The notes beneath the pieces were generated by a model. It saw only the letters and a program-made list of their open reading frames with translations, made no database searches and was not told where the DNA came from. DNA of 64,000 bases, from positions 124,001 through 188,000 of the forward strand of contig NZ_SNZF01000005.1 of NCBI RefSeq assembly GCF_004363725.1, written 5' to 3'. The position numbers and the translations under genes were made by a program. Positions within the stretch are counted from its first letter, which is position 1. Each line of letters begins with the position of its first letter. Of the stretch, positions 47,134-58,127 are shown piece after piece. Source of the stretch: Aquamicrobium defluvii (GTDB lineage: Bacteria; Pseudomonadota; Alphaproteobacteria; Rhizobiales; Rhizobiaceae).

Positions 47134-47619
47134 ATGACGATCTCCGTTGGCGACAAGCTGCCTGAAGCCACCCTGAAGACGATGACCGCCGACGGCGCAA
47201 AGGAACTGACCACAGCCGACATTTTCGCCGGCAAGAAAGTCGTTCTGTTCGGCGTGCCGGGCGCCTTCACGCCCACCTGCAACAACAACCACCTGCCGGG
47301 CTATCTGGAAAACAACGACGCCATCCGCGCCCGGGGCGTCGACACGATCGCCGTGGTTGCCGTCAACGATCCGTTCGTGATGGGCGCCTGGGAAAAGTTC
47401 ACCGGCGGCGAAGGCAAGATCGTCTACCTGGCTGATGGCAGCGGCACTTTCGTCAAGGCCCTCGGCCTCGATATAGACCTGTCCGGAGCCGGCATGGGTC
47501 TGCGCTCCAAGCGCTTTTCCATGATCGTCGACGATGGCAAGGTGACCGCACTCAACATCGAGCCGGTTCCGAGCAAGGCCGACGAGACCAGCGCGGCAAA
47601 TATCCTTGAACAGCTCTGA
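47134..47619 (+). CDS. 1-Cys peroxiredoxin (Prx5 type)
   Basis: This 161-residue enzyme reduces peroxides. The peroxidatic site is VPGAFTPTCNNNHLPGY and the end is MGLRSKRFSMIVDDGKV. There is only one cysteine in the whole protein, so it must be regenerated by glutathione/glutaredoxin or another thiol partner. GAGGAA precedes the ATG by 5 bases. A terminator for this transcript lies in the end of the opposite rnhA gene. Confidence 0.95.
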   Translation: MTISVGDKLPEATLKTMTADGAKELTTADIFAGKKVVLFGVPGAFTPTCNNNHLPGYLENNDAIRARGVDTIAVVAVNDPFVMGAWEKFTGGEGKIVYLADGSGTFVKALGLDIDLSGAGMGLRSKRFSMIVDDGKVTALNIEPVPSKADETSAANILEQL

Positions 47620-47630
47620 AATTCAGGCGA

Positions 47631-47660
47631 CAGCCGGCTCCCGCCTGCCGGGGCCGGCTG
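47631..47660 (+). other. GC-rich hairpin after the peroxiredoxin gene
   Basis: CAGCCGGC (47631-47638) and GCCGGCTG (47653-47660) are exactly complementary with a 14-base loop, 12 bases after the stop codon. There is no U-run, so it is more likely an mRNA 3' stability element than a terminator. It directly adjoins the repeat that follows. Confidence 0.5.
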
Positions 47661-47662
47661 CC

Positions 47663-47764
47663 AGAGCAATTCCAGCAAAAGTGCGAAGCGATTTTGCGTT
47701 CGGAATTGCGTAAAAACAAAAGGTTAGAGCGTTTCTGCGGTTCGAAGTAAAGCGGAAATGCTCT
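47663..47764. repeat. Rhizobial palindromic intergenic repeat (RIME-like)
   Basis: This element of about 102 bases starts AGAGCAATTCC and ends GAAATGCTCT. It has two nested palindromes: GCAATTCC/GGAATTGC (47666-47673, 47702-47709) with inner GCAAAA/TTTTGC, and AGAGCGTTTC/GAAATGCTCT (47726-47735, 47755-47764, one mismatch). I recognise the sequence as a family common between genes in Mesorhizobium and Rhizobium, similar to RIME elements. Its right end supplies part of the rnhA stop codon. I see only one copy in the window. Confidence 0.75.
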
Positions 47765-48287
47765 AGTAGCTTTGCGAAGACCGGCGTATTTTCGGAGACG
47801 CCGGTTTTTTCGCATCCGGAGCGCCGGAAGCCACGGCGGGCCGGACAGGCCCTCTCTTGAATGGCGCCATGCCTTCACGGGCCAGTTCGTCGGCACGCTC
47901 GTTCTCCGGATGACCGGCGTGACCCTTGACCCAGTGCCATGTCACCTTGTGGCGGTTGCGCGCCTCATCCAATGCCTGCCACAGTTCCACATTCTTGACA
48001 GGCTTCCTGTCCGCCGTCTTCCAGCCGCGACGCTTCCAGTTGTCGATCCAGCTCGAAATGCCGTCTTTCACATAGCTGGAATCGGTGTGCAGATCGACCT
48101 GGCACGGTTCCTTCAGGGCGTTCAGCGCCGAAATCGCGGCCATCAGTTCCATGCGGTTGTTGGTGGTCTGCACCTCGCCACCGGACAGCTCGCGCGTCGT
48201 GCCGTTGAAGCGCAGGATGGCGCCCCAGCCGCCCGGACCCGGATTGCCCGAACAGGCACCGTCGGTGAAGATTTCCACGCGTTTCAT
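47763..48287 (-). CDS. rnhA: Ribonuclease HI
   Basis: This 174-residue endonuclease cleaves RNA in RNA-DNA hybrids. The catalytic residues are visible: [17 protein letters not shown] (Asp), NNRMELMAA (Glu), [11 protein letters not shown] (Asp) and [15 protein letters not shown] (His, Asp). About 20 extra residues follow the usual end ([18 protein letters not shown]). The last codons carry an antisense terminator and the stop lies in the RIME-like repeat. The start forms an ATGA overlap with thrB. Confidence 0.97.
   Translation of the reverse strand: MKRVEIFTDGACSGNPGPGGWGAILRFNGTTRELSGGEVQTTNNRMELMAAISALNALKEPCQVDLHTDSSYVKDGISSWIDNWKRRGWKTADRKPVKNVELWQALDEARNRHKVTWHWVKGHAGHPENERADELAREGMAPFKRGPVRPAVASGAPDAKKPASPKIRRSSQSY
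47780..47810 (+). terminator. Rho-independent terminator located inside rnhA
   Basis: ACCGGCGT (47780-47787) pairs with ACGCCGGT (47798-47805), followed by five further T. It fits termination of the peroxiredoxin transcript on the plus strand, about 160 bases past its stop. It lies within the last codons of rnhA on the other strand, so one sequence serves two purposes. Confidence 0.8.
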
Positions 48288-49246
48288 GGCAGCCCATATT
48301 CCTGCGGCGAGACGATGGCGCGATGGAAGCGCATCTTGCGGATGTATTCGGCCGGGTCCCGCTTCACAACGAGGTCGCCATCGGGCCCGTGCAGCCAGTC
48401 ATAGAGGCGCGTCAGCATGAAACGCAACGCCGAGCCCCGGGCCAGAATGGGCAACGCCTGCTTCTCGTCATCTGTCAGCGGACGCACGCTCTGGTAGCCG
48501 GCAAGCAGCGCTGCCCCCTTGGTGACGTTGTAGGACATGTCCTTCTCGAAGCACCAGGCATTAAGGCAGGTCACGAGGTCGTAGGCGAGCAGGTCGTTGC
48601 AGGCAAAGTAGAAATCGATCAGCCCCGACAGCTTTTCGCCGAGGAAGAACACATTGTCGGGAAACAGATCGGCATGGATGATCCCGGCAGGCAGGCTGGC
48701 CGGCCAGCTCTCCTCGAAAACGGCGAAGTCGGCATCGACCTCGCGTGCCAGGCCGGGCTCGACCTCTTCGGCCCGCTCCCGCGAAGCTGCCCACAAATCG
48801 CGCCAGCCGTCGAGCGCCAGCGCGTTTGGGCGCGTCATCGGGAAATCGGCGCCAGCCACATGCATCGCGGCCAGCACCCTGCCCACCTCGCGGCAATGCG
48901 CCGCCGTTGGCCGGCGCGGCCACATGCCTTCGAGGAAGGTGATGATGGCGGCCGGCCGCCCCGCAAGCGTGCCGATGATCCCGCCATCCTGCCGGTGCAC
49001 GGGCAACGGACAGGAGATGCCCTTGCCGGCCAGATGGTCCATCAGGCCAAGGAAGAACGGAAGGTCGGCCTTTTCCACCCGCTTTTCGTAAAGCGTGAGG
49101 ATGAAGGAGCCCTGGCCGGTATGCAGCAGGAAATTCGAATTTTCCGTGCCCTCGGCGATGCCCTTGTAGGATAGCAGCTCCCCGACCGGATAATCGCGCA
49201 GGAACGCGCCCAGATCACTCTCGGTGACATCGGTGTAGACGGCCAT
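48284..49246 (-). CDS. thrB: Homoserine kinase (ThrB2/APH-like type)
   Basis: This 320-residue kinase phosphorylates homoserine, the step before threonine synthase. It belongs to the aminoglycoside-phosphotransferase-like family used in many proteobacteria and not to the GHMP family. Visible motifs are [16 protein letters not shown] at the start, [11 protein letters not shown], the catalytic loop [13 protein letters not shown] and the metal motif [10 protein letters not shown]. It lies between ispH (9-base gap) and rnhA (4-base overlap) on one strand, so the three form an operon. Confidence 0.96.
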   Translation of the reverse strand: MAVYTDVTESDLGAFLRDYPVGELLSYKGIAEGTENSNFLLHTGQGSFILTLYEKRVEKADLPFFLGLMDHLAGKGISCPLPVHRQDGGIIGTLAGRPAAIITFLEGMWPRRPTAAHCREVGRVLAAMHVAGADFPMTRPNALALDGWRDLWAASRERAEEVEPGLAREVDADFAVFEESWPASLPAGIIHADLFPDNVFFLGEKLSGLIDFYFACNDLLAYDLVTCLNAWCFEKDMSYNVTKGAALLAGYQSVRPLTDDEKQALPILARGSALRFMLTRLYDWLHGPDGDLVVKRDPAEYIRKMRFHRAIVSPQEYGLP

Positions 49247-49255
49247 GCGTGCCTG

Positions 49256-50290
49256 CTATCTCTCGCCGTTGACAAAGGCCATGTCGGCCCTGGTAAGTTC
49301 CACATCGCGAAGCACGCGCATCACCGGGAAATCCTCGGTCTCGGTAGCGGTGACGGCCAGATCGACGGTGACGTCGAAGCGCGCCCTGAAGGCGTCGATG
49401 ATCTCGTCGACGATGATTTCGGGTGCGGAAGCCCCGGCCGAGAGCCCGAGCGTGGAAATGTCGCCTATGTCGTTCCACGGTATCTCGCTAGCGCGTTGCA
49501 CCAGAATCGACATGCGTGCGCCCGCACGTTCCGCCACCTCGACCAGACGGCGCGAATTGGAGGAATTGGGGGCGCCGACCACCAGATAGAGATCCACACC
49601 TGGAGCGGTTTCCTTCACGGCGTCCTGCCTGTTGGTCGTGGCATAGCAGATCGACTCGGCCGCCGGCGCCTGCATCGCGGGAAAACGCTCCTGCAAGGCT
49701 TCCAGAATGTGGGCGGTGTCCTCTACGGACAGCGTGGTCTGGGTCACGAAGCCAAGCGCTTCCGGATCGGCCGGTTGCAGGTTCCGGGCGTCGTCTTCCG
49801 TTTCGACCAGCGTCACCGCGCCCTCGGGCAACTGCCCCATGGTGCCGATCACTTCCGGGTGGCCTGCGTGCCCGATCAGCAGCACGTGACGGCCATGGCG
49901 ATGATGACGGATCGCCTGCTTGTGGACCTTGGAAACAAGCGGACAGGTCGCATCCAGATAAAACAGGTTACGCGCCGCAGCATCTGCCGGAACGGATTTC
50001 GGTACGCCGTGGGCGGAGAACACGACCGGGCAATGGTGATGATCCTCGGGGATTTCATGGAGTTCCTCGATGAACACCGCGCCGAGATTCTGCAAGCCTT
50101 CGACCACGTAGCGATTGTGCACGATCTCATGGCGCACATAGACCGGGGCACCGTATTTCTTGATGGCCAGCACCACGATCTGGATCGCCCGGTCCACGCC
50201 GGCACAGAAACCGCGCGGTTGGCAGAGCCGGAGCGTCAATGGCGGCCTGGTCGCTGTCGGCGCGATATCGGCCGTTGGGGTCTGAAGCAT
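49256..50290 (-). CDS. ispH: 4-hydroxy-3-methylbut-2-enyl diphosphate reductase
   Basis: This 344-residue iron-sulfur enzyme makes IPP and DMAPP in the last MEP-pathway step. The three cluster cysteines are visible in [28 protein letters not shown] and [10 protein letters not shown]. Substrate-binding parts [18 protein letters not shown] and [13 protein letters not shown] are also present. ATG 50290 is preferred because it gives the family's normal length plus a short Thr/Pro-rich tail; the upstream frame is GC-rich noise. The 200-base gap upstream probably holds its promoter. Dxs, the first enzyme of the same pathway, is encoded at the right edge of the window. Confidence 0.97.
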   Translation of the reverse strand: MLQTPTADIAPTATRPPLTLRLCQPRGFCAGVDRAIQIVVLAIKKYGAPVYVRHEIVHNRYVVEGLQNLGAVFIEELHEIPEDHHHCPVVFSAHGVPKSVPADAAARNLFYLDATCPLVSKVHKQAIRHHRHGRHVLLIGHAGHPEVIGTMGQLPEGAVTLVETEDDARNLQPADPEALGFVTQTTLSVEDTAHILEALQERFPAMQAPAAESICYATTNRQDAVKETAPGVDLYLVVGAPNSSNSRRLVEVAERAGARMSILVQRASEIPWNDIGDISTLGLSAGASAPEIIVDEIIDAFRARFDVTVDLAVTATETEDFPVMRVLRDVELTRADMAFVNGER

Positions 50291-50490
50291 GTCGTCCAAA
50301 CTCTTTCGCAATGCCGGTCGCAGACCGCAGCATCCTTTCGCTGGAGCGCCGGAGCTACGGGGGTTCTGACGAACCCGATCCGCAATTCCAGCCAACTTTC
50401 CCGGCTGCTTTTTCGGCCGGACGACACTGTCCGACTGTAAAAATGATCCGGCAACCCTCTGCTGGACATGGGATGACCATGCCGCTCATG

Positions 50491-51276
50491 TCAAGGCCGG
50501 GATTGCTCGCCGTTCCCGTCATGCTCCCGGTGTTTGCGCCGCCCGGCCAGTGAAAACAACAGCACACCCGCGAGCGCTGCCGCAAGACCGTACCATGTCA
50601 CCGCATATTCGAGGTGATTGTTGGGCAGATCGACGATGGTGACGCCGCCGGCGGGCCATCCACCGGGATTTGGCGTCGCGTCGGCGTCGAGGAAGAAGGG
50701 AACGAGCGTGTAGCCGGAAGGCAATCCGGCTGACGCAGCCATCGCATCGCGATCCTTCCAGTAGAATACGTTCTTCCCCGGATCGTTGTCCGGCACGATG
50801 CTGGACGGCTTTCCGGCAAGAGGATTGCGGGCCAGACCCGAGACCGTAAGCGTTCCCTGCACCTGACCTGCGGGCCGGCTGGAAGCTTCCTTCATGCCAT
50901 AGGGAACGAAGCCGCGATTGACCAGCAGGAAGCGGCCATCCTCCAGTTTCAGCGGGGTATAGATGTAAAAGCCGGACTGGCCTTTCCATGTGGCCAGAAA
51001 ATGCCGCTCGCCTTCATGCGCGAAGCTGCCGCTGACCGAAACCGGCACATAGTCCACATCGCCGCTTTCCCTGAACAACCGTTCCGCCTGCTCCAGAGAA
51101 ACCGGCGGGGAGTGCATGCGCTGGTCGATGGTGGCAAGCAGATCCTCTTTCCACTTCAGCCGCTGCACCTGCCAGGTGCCGAGCGACAGCAGTATGGCAA
51201 GCGCGACAAGACCCAGCGCCACGGCAAGCCAGAACCGGCCCCGCCCTGCCTTCTCCATGGCTGGCCTGCCTGTCAT
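50491..51276 (-). CDS. SURF1 family cytochrome oxidase assembly protein
   Basis: This 261-residue protein has one N-terminal and one C-terminal membrane helix around a periplasmic domain, the standard SURF1 layout. Motifs are LLSLGTWQVQRLKWKEDLL, GERHFLATWKGQSGFYIYTPL, LLVNRGFVPYGMKE and HLEYAVTWYGLAAAL. It helps insert heme a in subunit I. ATG 51276 is used because it overlaps the DUF983 stop (ATGA). Confidence 0.95.
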   Translation of the reverse strand: MTGRPAMEKAGRGRFWLAVALGLVALAILLSLGTWQVQRLKWKEDLLATIDQRMHSPPVSLEQAERLFRESGDVDYVPVSVSGSFAHEGERHFLATWKGQSGFYIYTPLKLEDGRFLLVNRGFVPYGMKEASSRPAGQVQGTLTVSGLARNPLAGKPSSIVPDNDPGKNVFYWKDRDAMAASAGLPSGYTLVPFFLDADATPNPGGWPAGGVTIVDLPNNHLEYAVTWYGLAAALAGVLLFSLAGRRKHREHDGNGEQSRP

Positions 51277-51680
51277 TCGCTGCGATCCAGCCTGCCCTGC
51301 GCCGCCTTGTTGGCATATTGCAGGGTCAGCAGGATGCCCTTGATCCAGCGCAGCGACAAAAGCCCAAGGATGAGCGTCAGCGGCAGCCACAGCAGCATAT
51401 GCACCAGCAGCGTGGGGCTGTAGGTCACCTCGACCCAAAGGGCCAGCCCGACGATGATGAACCCGATGATCAGAATGACGAACACTGCCGGCCCGTCACC
51501 GGCATCGGCGTAGGAGTAATCGAGGCCGCAACTGCTGCATTCCCTGCCCACCGTCAGGAAGCCGGAAAACAGCCTGCCCTCGCCACAGCGCGGACAACGG
51601 CCGGCAATGCCCGCGCGTATCGGATCGACAGGCGCCCACAGGGCCTGATCCTCGCTGTCCGGTGTCTGTTTGTCTGTCAT
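51273..51680 (-). CDS. DUF983 protein of the cytochrome oxidase operon
   Basis: This 135-residue protein has two CXXC pairs (GRCPRCGEGRLFSGF and ECSSCGLDY) like a zinc ribbon, followed by two membrane helices (VFVILIIGFIIVGLALW and LLVHMLLWLPLTLILGLLSL). It is a conserved neighbour of SURF1 in alphaproteobacteria. A role in oxidase assembly is inferred only from position. A strong terminator lies between it and ctaE. Confidence 0.92.
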   Translation of the reverse strand: MTDKQTPDSEDQALWAPVDPIRAGIAGRCPRCGEGRLFSGFLTVGRECSSCGLDYSYADAGDGPAVFVILIIGFIIVGLALWVEVTYSPTLLVHMLLWLPLTLILGLLSLRWIKGILLTLQYANKAAQGRLDRSE

Positions 51681-51814
51681 CTTCCCATCCCGAAGGCGCC
51701 GCCGCCTGCTCAGCTATTACCGGAAGGCGCTCAACCCCGTTCGTGCCGTCCGGAGTCGGCCGGGGCTTGCCGCTTCCTTGCGAACACTGCTCTACCAGCC
51801 GGAAGCCAAAAAGG

Positions 51815-51846
51815 AAAAGGCGGCCACGCTGTCGCAGCCGCCTTTT
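51815..51846 (-). terminator. Rho-independent terminator after ctaE
   Basis: AAAAGGCGGC (51815-51824) and GCCGCCTTTT (51837-51846) form a perfect 10-base stem with a 12-base loop, 21 bases after the ctaE stop. On the minus strand the A-run gives a U-rich tail (CCTTTTTGG). It separates the oxidase subunit genes from DUF983-SURF1. Confidence 0.9.
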
Positions 51847-51867
51847 CATTCAATGTCCGCTTCTGCC

Positions 51868-52746
51868 TCAGTGGACCGCGATGTCGGCGCCTACCGAGGC
51901 CCAGACATAGATCGTGGCGTAGAGGAAGAGCCAGACCACGTCGACGAAGTGCCAGTACCATGCAGCGGCTTCAAGACCGAAATGCTGCCTGGGCGTGAAA
52001 TCGCCGCGAACTGCCCGGATCAGGCACACGATCAGGAAGATGGTTCCGACGAAGACGTGGAAGCCATGGAAACCGGTCGCCATGAAGAAAGTGGCGCCGT
52101 AGATCGAATCCTTGAAGTTGAACGGAGCGTGGATGTACTCGTAGGCCTGCACGAAGCTGAAAAGCACGCCGAGCGCCACGGTGATCGCAAGTCCGTTGAT
52201 CAGGCCCTTGCGATCGTTGTGCAGCAGGGCATGGTGGGCCCACGTCAGGGTCGTGCCCGACAGCAGCAGGATGATGGTGTTATAGAGCGGCAGATAGAAG
52301 GGGTCGAGAACCTCGATACCCTTCGGCGGCCAGATGCCTCCGGTATATTCGTTGCGTGCATACTGCGCGACCTCTCCGGGGAAAAGGCTGGCATCGAAGA
52401 ACGCCCAGAACCAGGCAACGAAGAACATCACCTCCGAGGCGATGAACATGATCATCCCGTAGCGCAGGTGAAGCGATACCACCCGCGTGTGATGGCCCTC
52501 ATGCGCTTCCTTTACCGTGTCCGACCACCAGCCATACATGGTGTAGAGGACGATGAGCACGCCGATCCAGAACAGCCATGGCGACGCCATGTTGATGCCG
52601 AAGACGGGAAACTCGTTCCCCTTCAGATACTGCATCCAGAAGACGCCGCCGATGCACATGACCAGCGCACCGAGCGAGCCGAGGACAGGCCAGGGGCTCG
52701 GGTCGAGGATATGATAGTCGTGTTGTTTCGCGTGTGCTTCAGCCAT
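51868..52746 (-). CDS. ctaE: Cytochrome c oxidase subunit III
   Basis: This 292-residue inner-membrane protein has seven helices and typical subunit III parts: HDYHILDPSPWPVLGSLGAL, VVSLHLRYGMIMFIASEVMFF, LPLYNTIILLLSGTTLTWAHH, ATGFHGFHVFVGTIFL and AAWYWHFVDVVWLFLYATIY. It stabilises the aa3 oxidase and its proton uptake. It begins one base after the ctaG stop. Confidence 0.98.
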   Translation of the reverse strand: MAEAHAKQHDYHILDPSPWPVLGSLGALVMCIGGVFWMQYLKGNEFPVFGINMASPWLFWIGVLIVLYTMYGWWSDTVKEAHEGHHTRVVSLHLRYGMIMFIASEVMFFVAWFWAFFDASLFPGEVAQYARNEYTGGIWPPKGIEVLDPFYLPLYNTIILLLSGTTLTWAHHALLHNDRKGLINGLAITVALGVLFSFVQAYEYIHAPFNFKDSIYGATFFMATGFHGFHVFVGTIFLIVCLIRAVRGDFTPRQHFGLEAAAWYWHFVDVVWLFLYATIYVWASVGADIAVH

Positions 52747-52747
52747 C

Positions 52748-53377
52748 TCAGCCCCCGAGGTTTTCTTCGGTATTCGTTGCGGGTTCGTTGTCTGTATCGA
52801 TCGAGCCGGTGACTGCGGAGTCGACCTTGCTGATCGGGAACATGGTGTAGGACAGGGTGATGGTCTTCACGTTCTTCAGTTCCGGTACATCCACGATGTC
52901 GGGATCGACGAAGAAGATCACCGGCATGTCCATCGTTTCGCCGGCGGCGAGCGTGGTGTCGGTGAAGCAGAAGCATTCCACCTTGTTGAAATAGGCTCCG
53001 GCCGTTTCCGGCGTCACGTTGAAGGTGGCACGGCCCCCGGTCGGCACGGACGCCATGTTGGTGGCGGTGTAATGCGCCTGCGCCGTCTCGCCGATCCTGA
53101 CCGTGATCGAGCGGTCGACCGGCGCGAATTTCCATGGCACGCCGCCGGCCGTGTTGGCGTCGAAGCGGATCGTGATGTCGCGGTCGAGCACGCGGTCCGA
53201 ATACTGGGTCACGCGCTGGGTGGTGCCGCCGTAGCCGGTCACCTGACAGAACAGCGTATAGAGCGGCACGGCCGCATAGGCCATGCCGACCATGCCGCAG
53301 AAGAAGGCGACACAAAGCGCCGCAATCCTGCGGTTCCCCTTCTGCCTGGCCTCGTCCTTGTCGGAAGCGGTGGTCAT
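52748..53377 (-). CDS. ctaG: Cytochrome c oxidase copper chaperone CtaG (Cox11)
   Basis: This 209-residue protein has one membrane helix ([21 protein letters not shown]) and a periplasmic immunoglobulin-like domain with the copper site VECFCFTD. Other Cox11 hallmarks are [25 protein letters not shown] and [10 protein letters not shown]. It delivers copper to CuB of subunit I. ATG 53377 with GAGGGAGG upstream is better than a TTG four codons earlier. Confidence 0.97.
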   Translation of the reverse strand: MTTASDKDEARQKGNRRIAALCVAFFCGMVGMAYAAVPLYTLFCQVTGYGGTTQRVTQYSDRVLDRDITIRFDANTAGGVPWKFAPVDRSITVRIGETAQAHYTATNMASVPTGGRATFNVTPETAGAYFNKVECFCFTDTTLAAGETMDMPVIFFVDPDIVDVPELKNVKTITLSYTMFPISKVDSAVTGSIDTDNEPATNTEENLGG

Positions 53378-53385
53378 GTCCTCCC

Positions 53386-53553
53386 TCAAAACGGTCTGTT
53401 GAGAACGGCAGGGCCGAATTTCGCCAGCGTGGCAACATAGAAGACGACGACAAGGCCGGCCAGAGCCAGACCGATGGCGATCGAGCGCCAGCGGCGGGTC
53501 TTCTTCTGCTTTTCGGTCAGATCGACCATTTCAAGCTTGTCCATGGCGCTCAT
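53386..53553 (-). CDS. coxF: CoxF-like small membrane protein
   Basis: This gene encodes only 55 residues: [20 protein letters not shown], then one membrane helix ([20 protein letters not shown]) and a short end [10 protein letters not shown]. It is the small protein usually found between ctaB and ctaG in rhizobia. The ATG forms an ATGA overlap with the ctaB stop, and ctaG starts 8 bases after its end, which strongly supports a real gene. Function unproven; a role in oxidase assembly is inferred. Confidence 0.88.
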   Translation of the reverse strand: MSAMDKLEMVDLTEKQKKTRRWRSIAIGLALAGLVVVFYVATLAKFGPAVLNRPF

Positions 53554-54491
53554 GCTCCAAGGCCCGTCAGGTGGGCGATAAGCCTGTCGCCGAGATAGGC
53601 GGCAAAGATCACGAAAAGATAGATCAGCGAGAATCCGAACAGCGACTTCGCAGGCGCCATGGCCTTGTCCTGGTCTGGCATCTTCAGCACCTTCCATGCA
53701 TACCAGACGAAGCCGAGGCCCAATGAAAGCGATACAACGCCGTAGAACAGCGTCGTGTAGCCAAGCAGCCACGGCGCCACGCCAACCGGCGCGAGCAGCA
53801 GCGCATAGGCGAAAATCTGGCGGCGTGTCGACGCATGGCCGGCCCGGTTGGGCATCATCGGGATTCCCGCGCGCTCGTAATCGCCGGACTTGAACAGGGC
53901 CAGCGCCCAGAAATGCGGAGGCGTCCACAGGAAGATGATGAGGAAGAGGATCACGCTTTCGAGGCTGATGCTGCCGGTTGCGGCAGCCCAGCCGATCATG
54001 GGCGGGAAGGAGCCGGCAGCACCGCCGATGACGATGTTCTGCGGTGTCCAGCGCTTCAGCCACATGGTGTAGATGACGGCATAGAAGAAAATTGTGAAGG
54101 CCAGCAGCGACGCCGACAGCCAGTTGACCAGCACGCCAAGCGTCATCACCGACAGCACCGAGAGCACGAGGCCGAAACCGAGCGCCTCGCCGGGGGTGAC
54201 CCGACCGGCCGGAACCGGGCGGCTGGCGGTACGGCTCATGATCTTGTCGATATCGGCATCGTACCACATGTTCAGCGCGCCGGACGCGCCCGCGCCGATG
54301 GCGATTGCCAGAATGGCGATGATGGCAAGCAGAGGGTTCATCGACCCCGGCGCGGCGACAAGGCCGACAACCGCGGTGAACACGACCAGCGACATCACGC
54401 GCGGCTTCAGCAGCGCGATATAGTCACCGGGCGTCGCTTCCGACATGCGGAACGGCGCATCATCAATGTTTCTGTCGTCGATCAGGGCCAT
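53550..54491 (-). CDS. ctaB: Heme O synthase (protoheme IX farnesyltransferase)
   Basis: This 313-residue UbiA-family enzyme has about nine membrane helices. It adds a farnesyl group to heme b on the way to heme a. Key motifs are [17 protein letters not shown], the prenyl-diphosphate site [19 protein letters not shown] and a second Asp-containing loop [17 protein letters not shown]. It lies within the oxidase operon after ctaD, from which it is separated by a hairpin. Confidence 0.97.
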   Translation of the reverse strand: MALIDDRNIDDAPFRMSEATPGDYIALLKPRVMSLVVFTAVVGLVAAPGSMNPLLAIIAILAIAIGAGASGALNMWYDADIDKIMSRTASRPVPAGRVTPGEALGFGLVLSVLSVMTLGVLVNWLSASLLAFTIFFYAVIYTMWLKRWTPQNIVIGGAAGSFPPMIGWAAATGSISLESVILFLIIFLWTPPHFWALALFKSGDYERAGIPMMPNRAGHASTRRQIFAYALLLAPVGVAPWLLGYTTLFYGVVSLSLGLGFVWYAWKVLKMPDQDKAMAPAKSLFGFSLIYLFVIFAAYLGDRLIAHLTGLGA

Positions 54492-54524
54492 GCGTACTCA
54501 AAGTCCGATCATTCCGTGTGACCA

Positions 54525-54548
54525 AACCGCCGGCCGGAGCCGGCGGTT
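54525..54548 (-). terminator. Hairpin between ctaD and ctaB
   Basis: AACCGCCGGC (54525-54534) pairs with GCCGGCGGTT (54539-54548) over ten bases with a CGGA loop, 16 bases after the ctaD stop. The U-tail is weak (TTTGGTC). It is likely an attenuator or 3' stability structure that makes ctaD more abundant than the assembly genes downstream. Confidence 0.7.
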
Positions 54549-54564
54549 CGCATTCAGGTCCGCA

Positions 54565-57115
<2,551 letters not shown>

Positions 57116-57449
57116 CGCCCTTATCATCTCCCTTGCTCGCACATCCGGCGCGAGAATAATCCAATTGATGCCGGAACGGGAATCCCGGACAGTCGATGGT
57201 GGTTCAAACCATACTCTGTTTCCCTCCGCAAGGAAGGACCGGGGTCATCCATGCGGCATTTTTGCGCGCGGCATCGCAGCACCGCGCCTGCCCCGATGTA
57301 AGCGCATTCTTGCCGCGAGCCGGCCGCATGGGCAAAATAGAGGTGCAAAAACCGCATTATTGTCGCGTCCGGAAGCAATTGGGCGCGCCCGCATCCTTCC
57401 GCTCCGCGCATGGGCGGCTTAAAGTGAGGCGATTCGCAGTGGAGCCGTC
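57116..57449. promoter_or_regulatory. Divergent control region between ctaC and ialB
   Basis: These 334 bases separate two divergent genes and must hold both promoters. The sequence is GC-rich with only short AT patches (for example 57208-57216 and 57352-57362). I cannot fix a -35/-10 pair with confidence and see no hairpin or repeat of note. Short frames passing through lack ribosome sites and domain similarity. Confidence 0.5.
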
Positions 57450-57974
57450 ATGAAGTCTTGGGTTTCGGGAACCTTGGCGAAGGTCACCTTTCTCGCCGCC
57501 TTGCTGGGGGTGATGTCAGTTTCGGGCTCAGCCCTTGCGCAGCAGAGCGGCACGGTGCGCTCGACCCATGGCGCGTGGTCCGTGATCTGCGACACGCCTC
57601 CGGGCGCGACCGCCGAACAATGCGTGATGATGCAGAATGTCGTCGCCGAAGACAGGCCCGAAATGGGCCTTTCGGTCGTCGTGCTGCGCACGGCCGACAA
57701 CAAGGCGGAAATCCTGCGCGTGCTGGCGCCGCTCGGCGTGCTCCTGCCCAACGGCCTCGGCCTCAACGTGGACGGCAAGGATATCGGCCGCGCCTATTTC
57801 GTGCGCTGCTTCCAGGACGGCTGCTATGCCGAAGTGATCCTTGAAAAGCAGCTGCTCGATACGCTCAAGGCCGGCGCATCCGCCACGTTCATCATATTCC
57901 AGACGCCGGAAGAAGGCATCGGCATCCCGGTCGATCTCAAGGGATTCGCCGACGGTTTCGCCGCACTGCCCTGA
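57450..57974 (+). CDS. Invasion-associated locus B (IalB) family protein
   Basis: This 174-residue exported protein has a signal peptide (residues 1-30, ending ALAQ). The IalB fold follows: STHGAWSVICDTPPG, AEQCVMMQNV, LRVLAPLGVLLPNGLGL and FVRCFQDGCYAEVIL, with four cysteines likely to form two disulfides. IalB contributes to erythrocyte entry in Bartonella; in free-living rhizobia the role is unknown. A strong terminator follows the gene. Confidence 0.93.
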   Translation: MKSWVSGTLAKVTFLAALLGVMSVSGSALAQQSGTVRSTHGAWSVICDTPPGATAEQCVMMQNVVAEDRPEMGLSVVVLRTADNKAEILRVLAPLGVLLPNGLGLNVDGKDIGRAYFVRCFQDGCYAEVILEKQLLDTLKAGASATFIIFQTPEEGIGIPVDLKGFADGFAALP

Positions 57975-58018
57975 CCCGGCGCTTCGGTCGGTTCTTGCCC
58001 CTCCGCTCATTGCCGAAC

Positions 58019-58056
58019 GGGTCTCGCACGCTTACATGGCGGCGAGACCCTTTTTT
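58019..58056 (+). terminator. Rho-independent terminator after ialB
   Basis: GGGTCTCGC (58019-58027) pairs with GCGAGACCC (58042-58050) over nine bases, followed by six T. It ends the ialB transcript 45 bases after the stop codon and isolates tldD. Confidence 0.92.
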
Positions 58057-58127
58057 GTTCCAGCATCGGGCCAGCGCGAGAACCGCGCCACATATTCCGC
58101 TCCGATGCTCACGTTCGAGGACATGTC

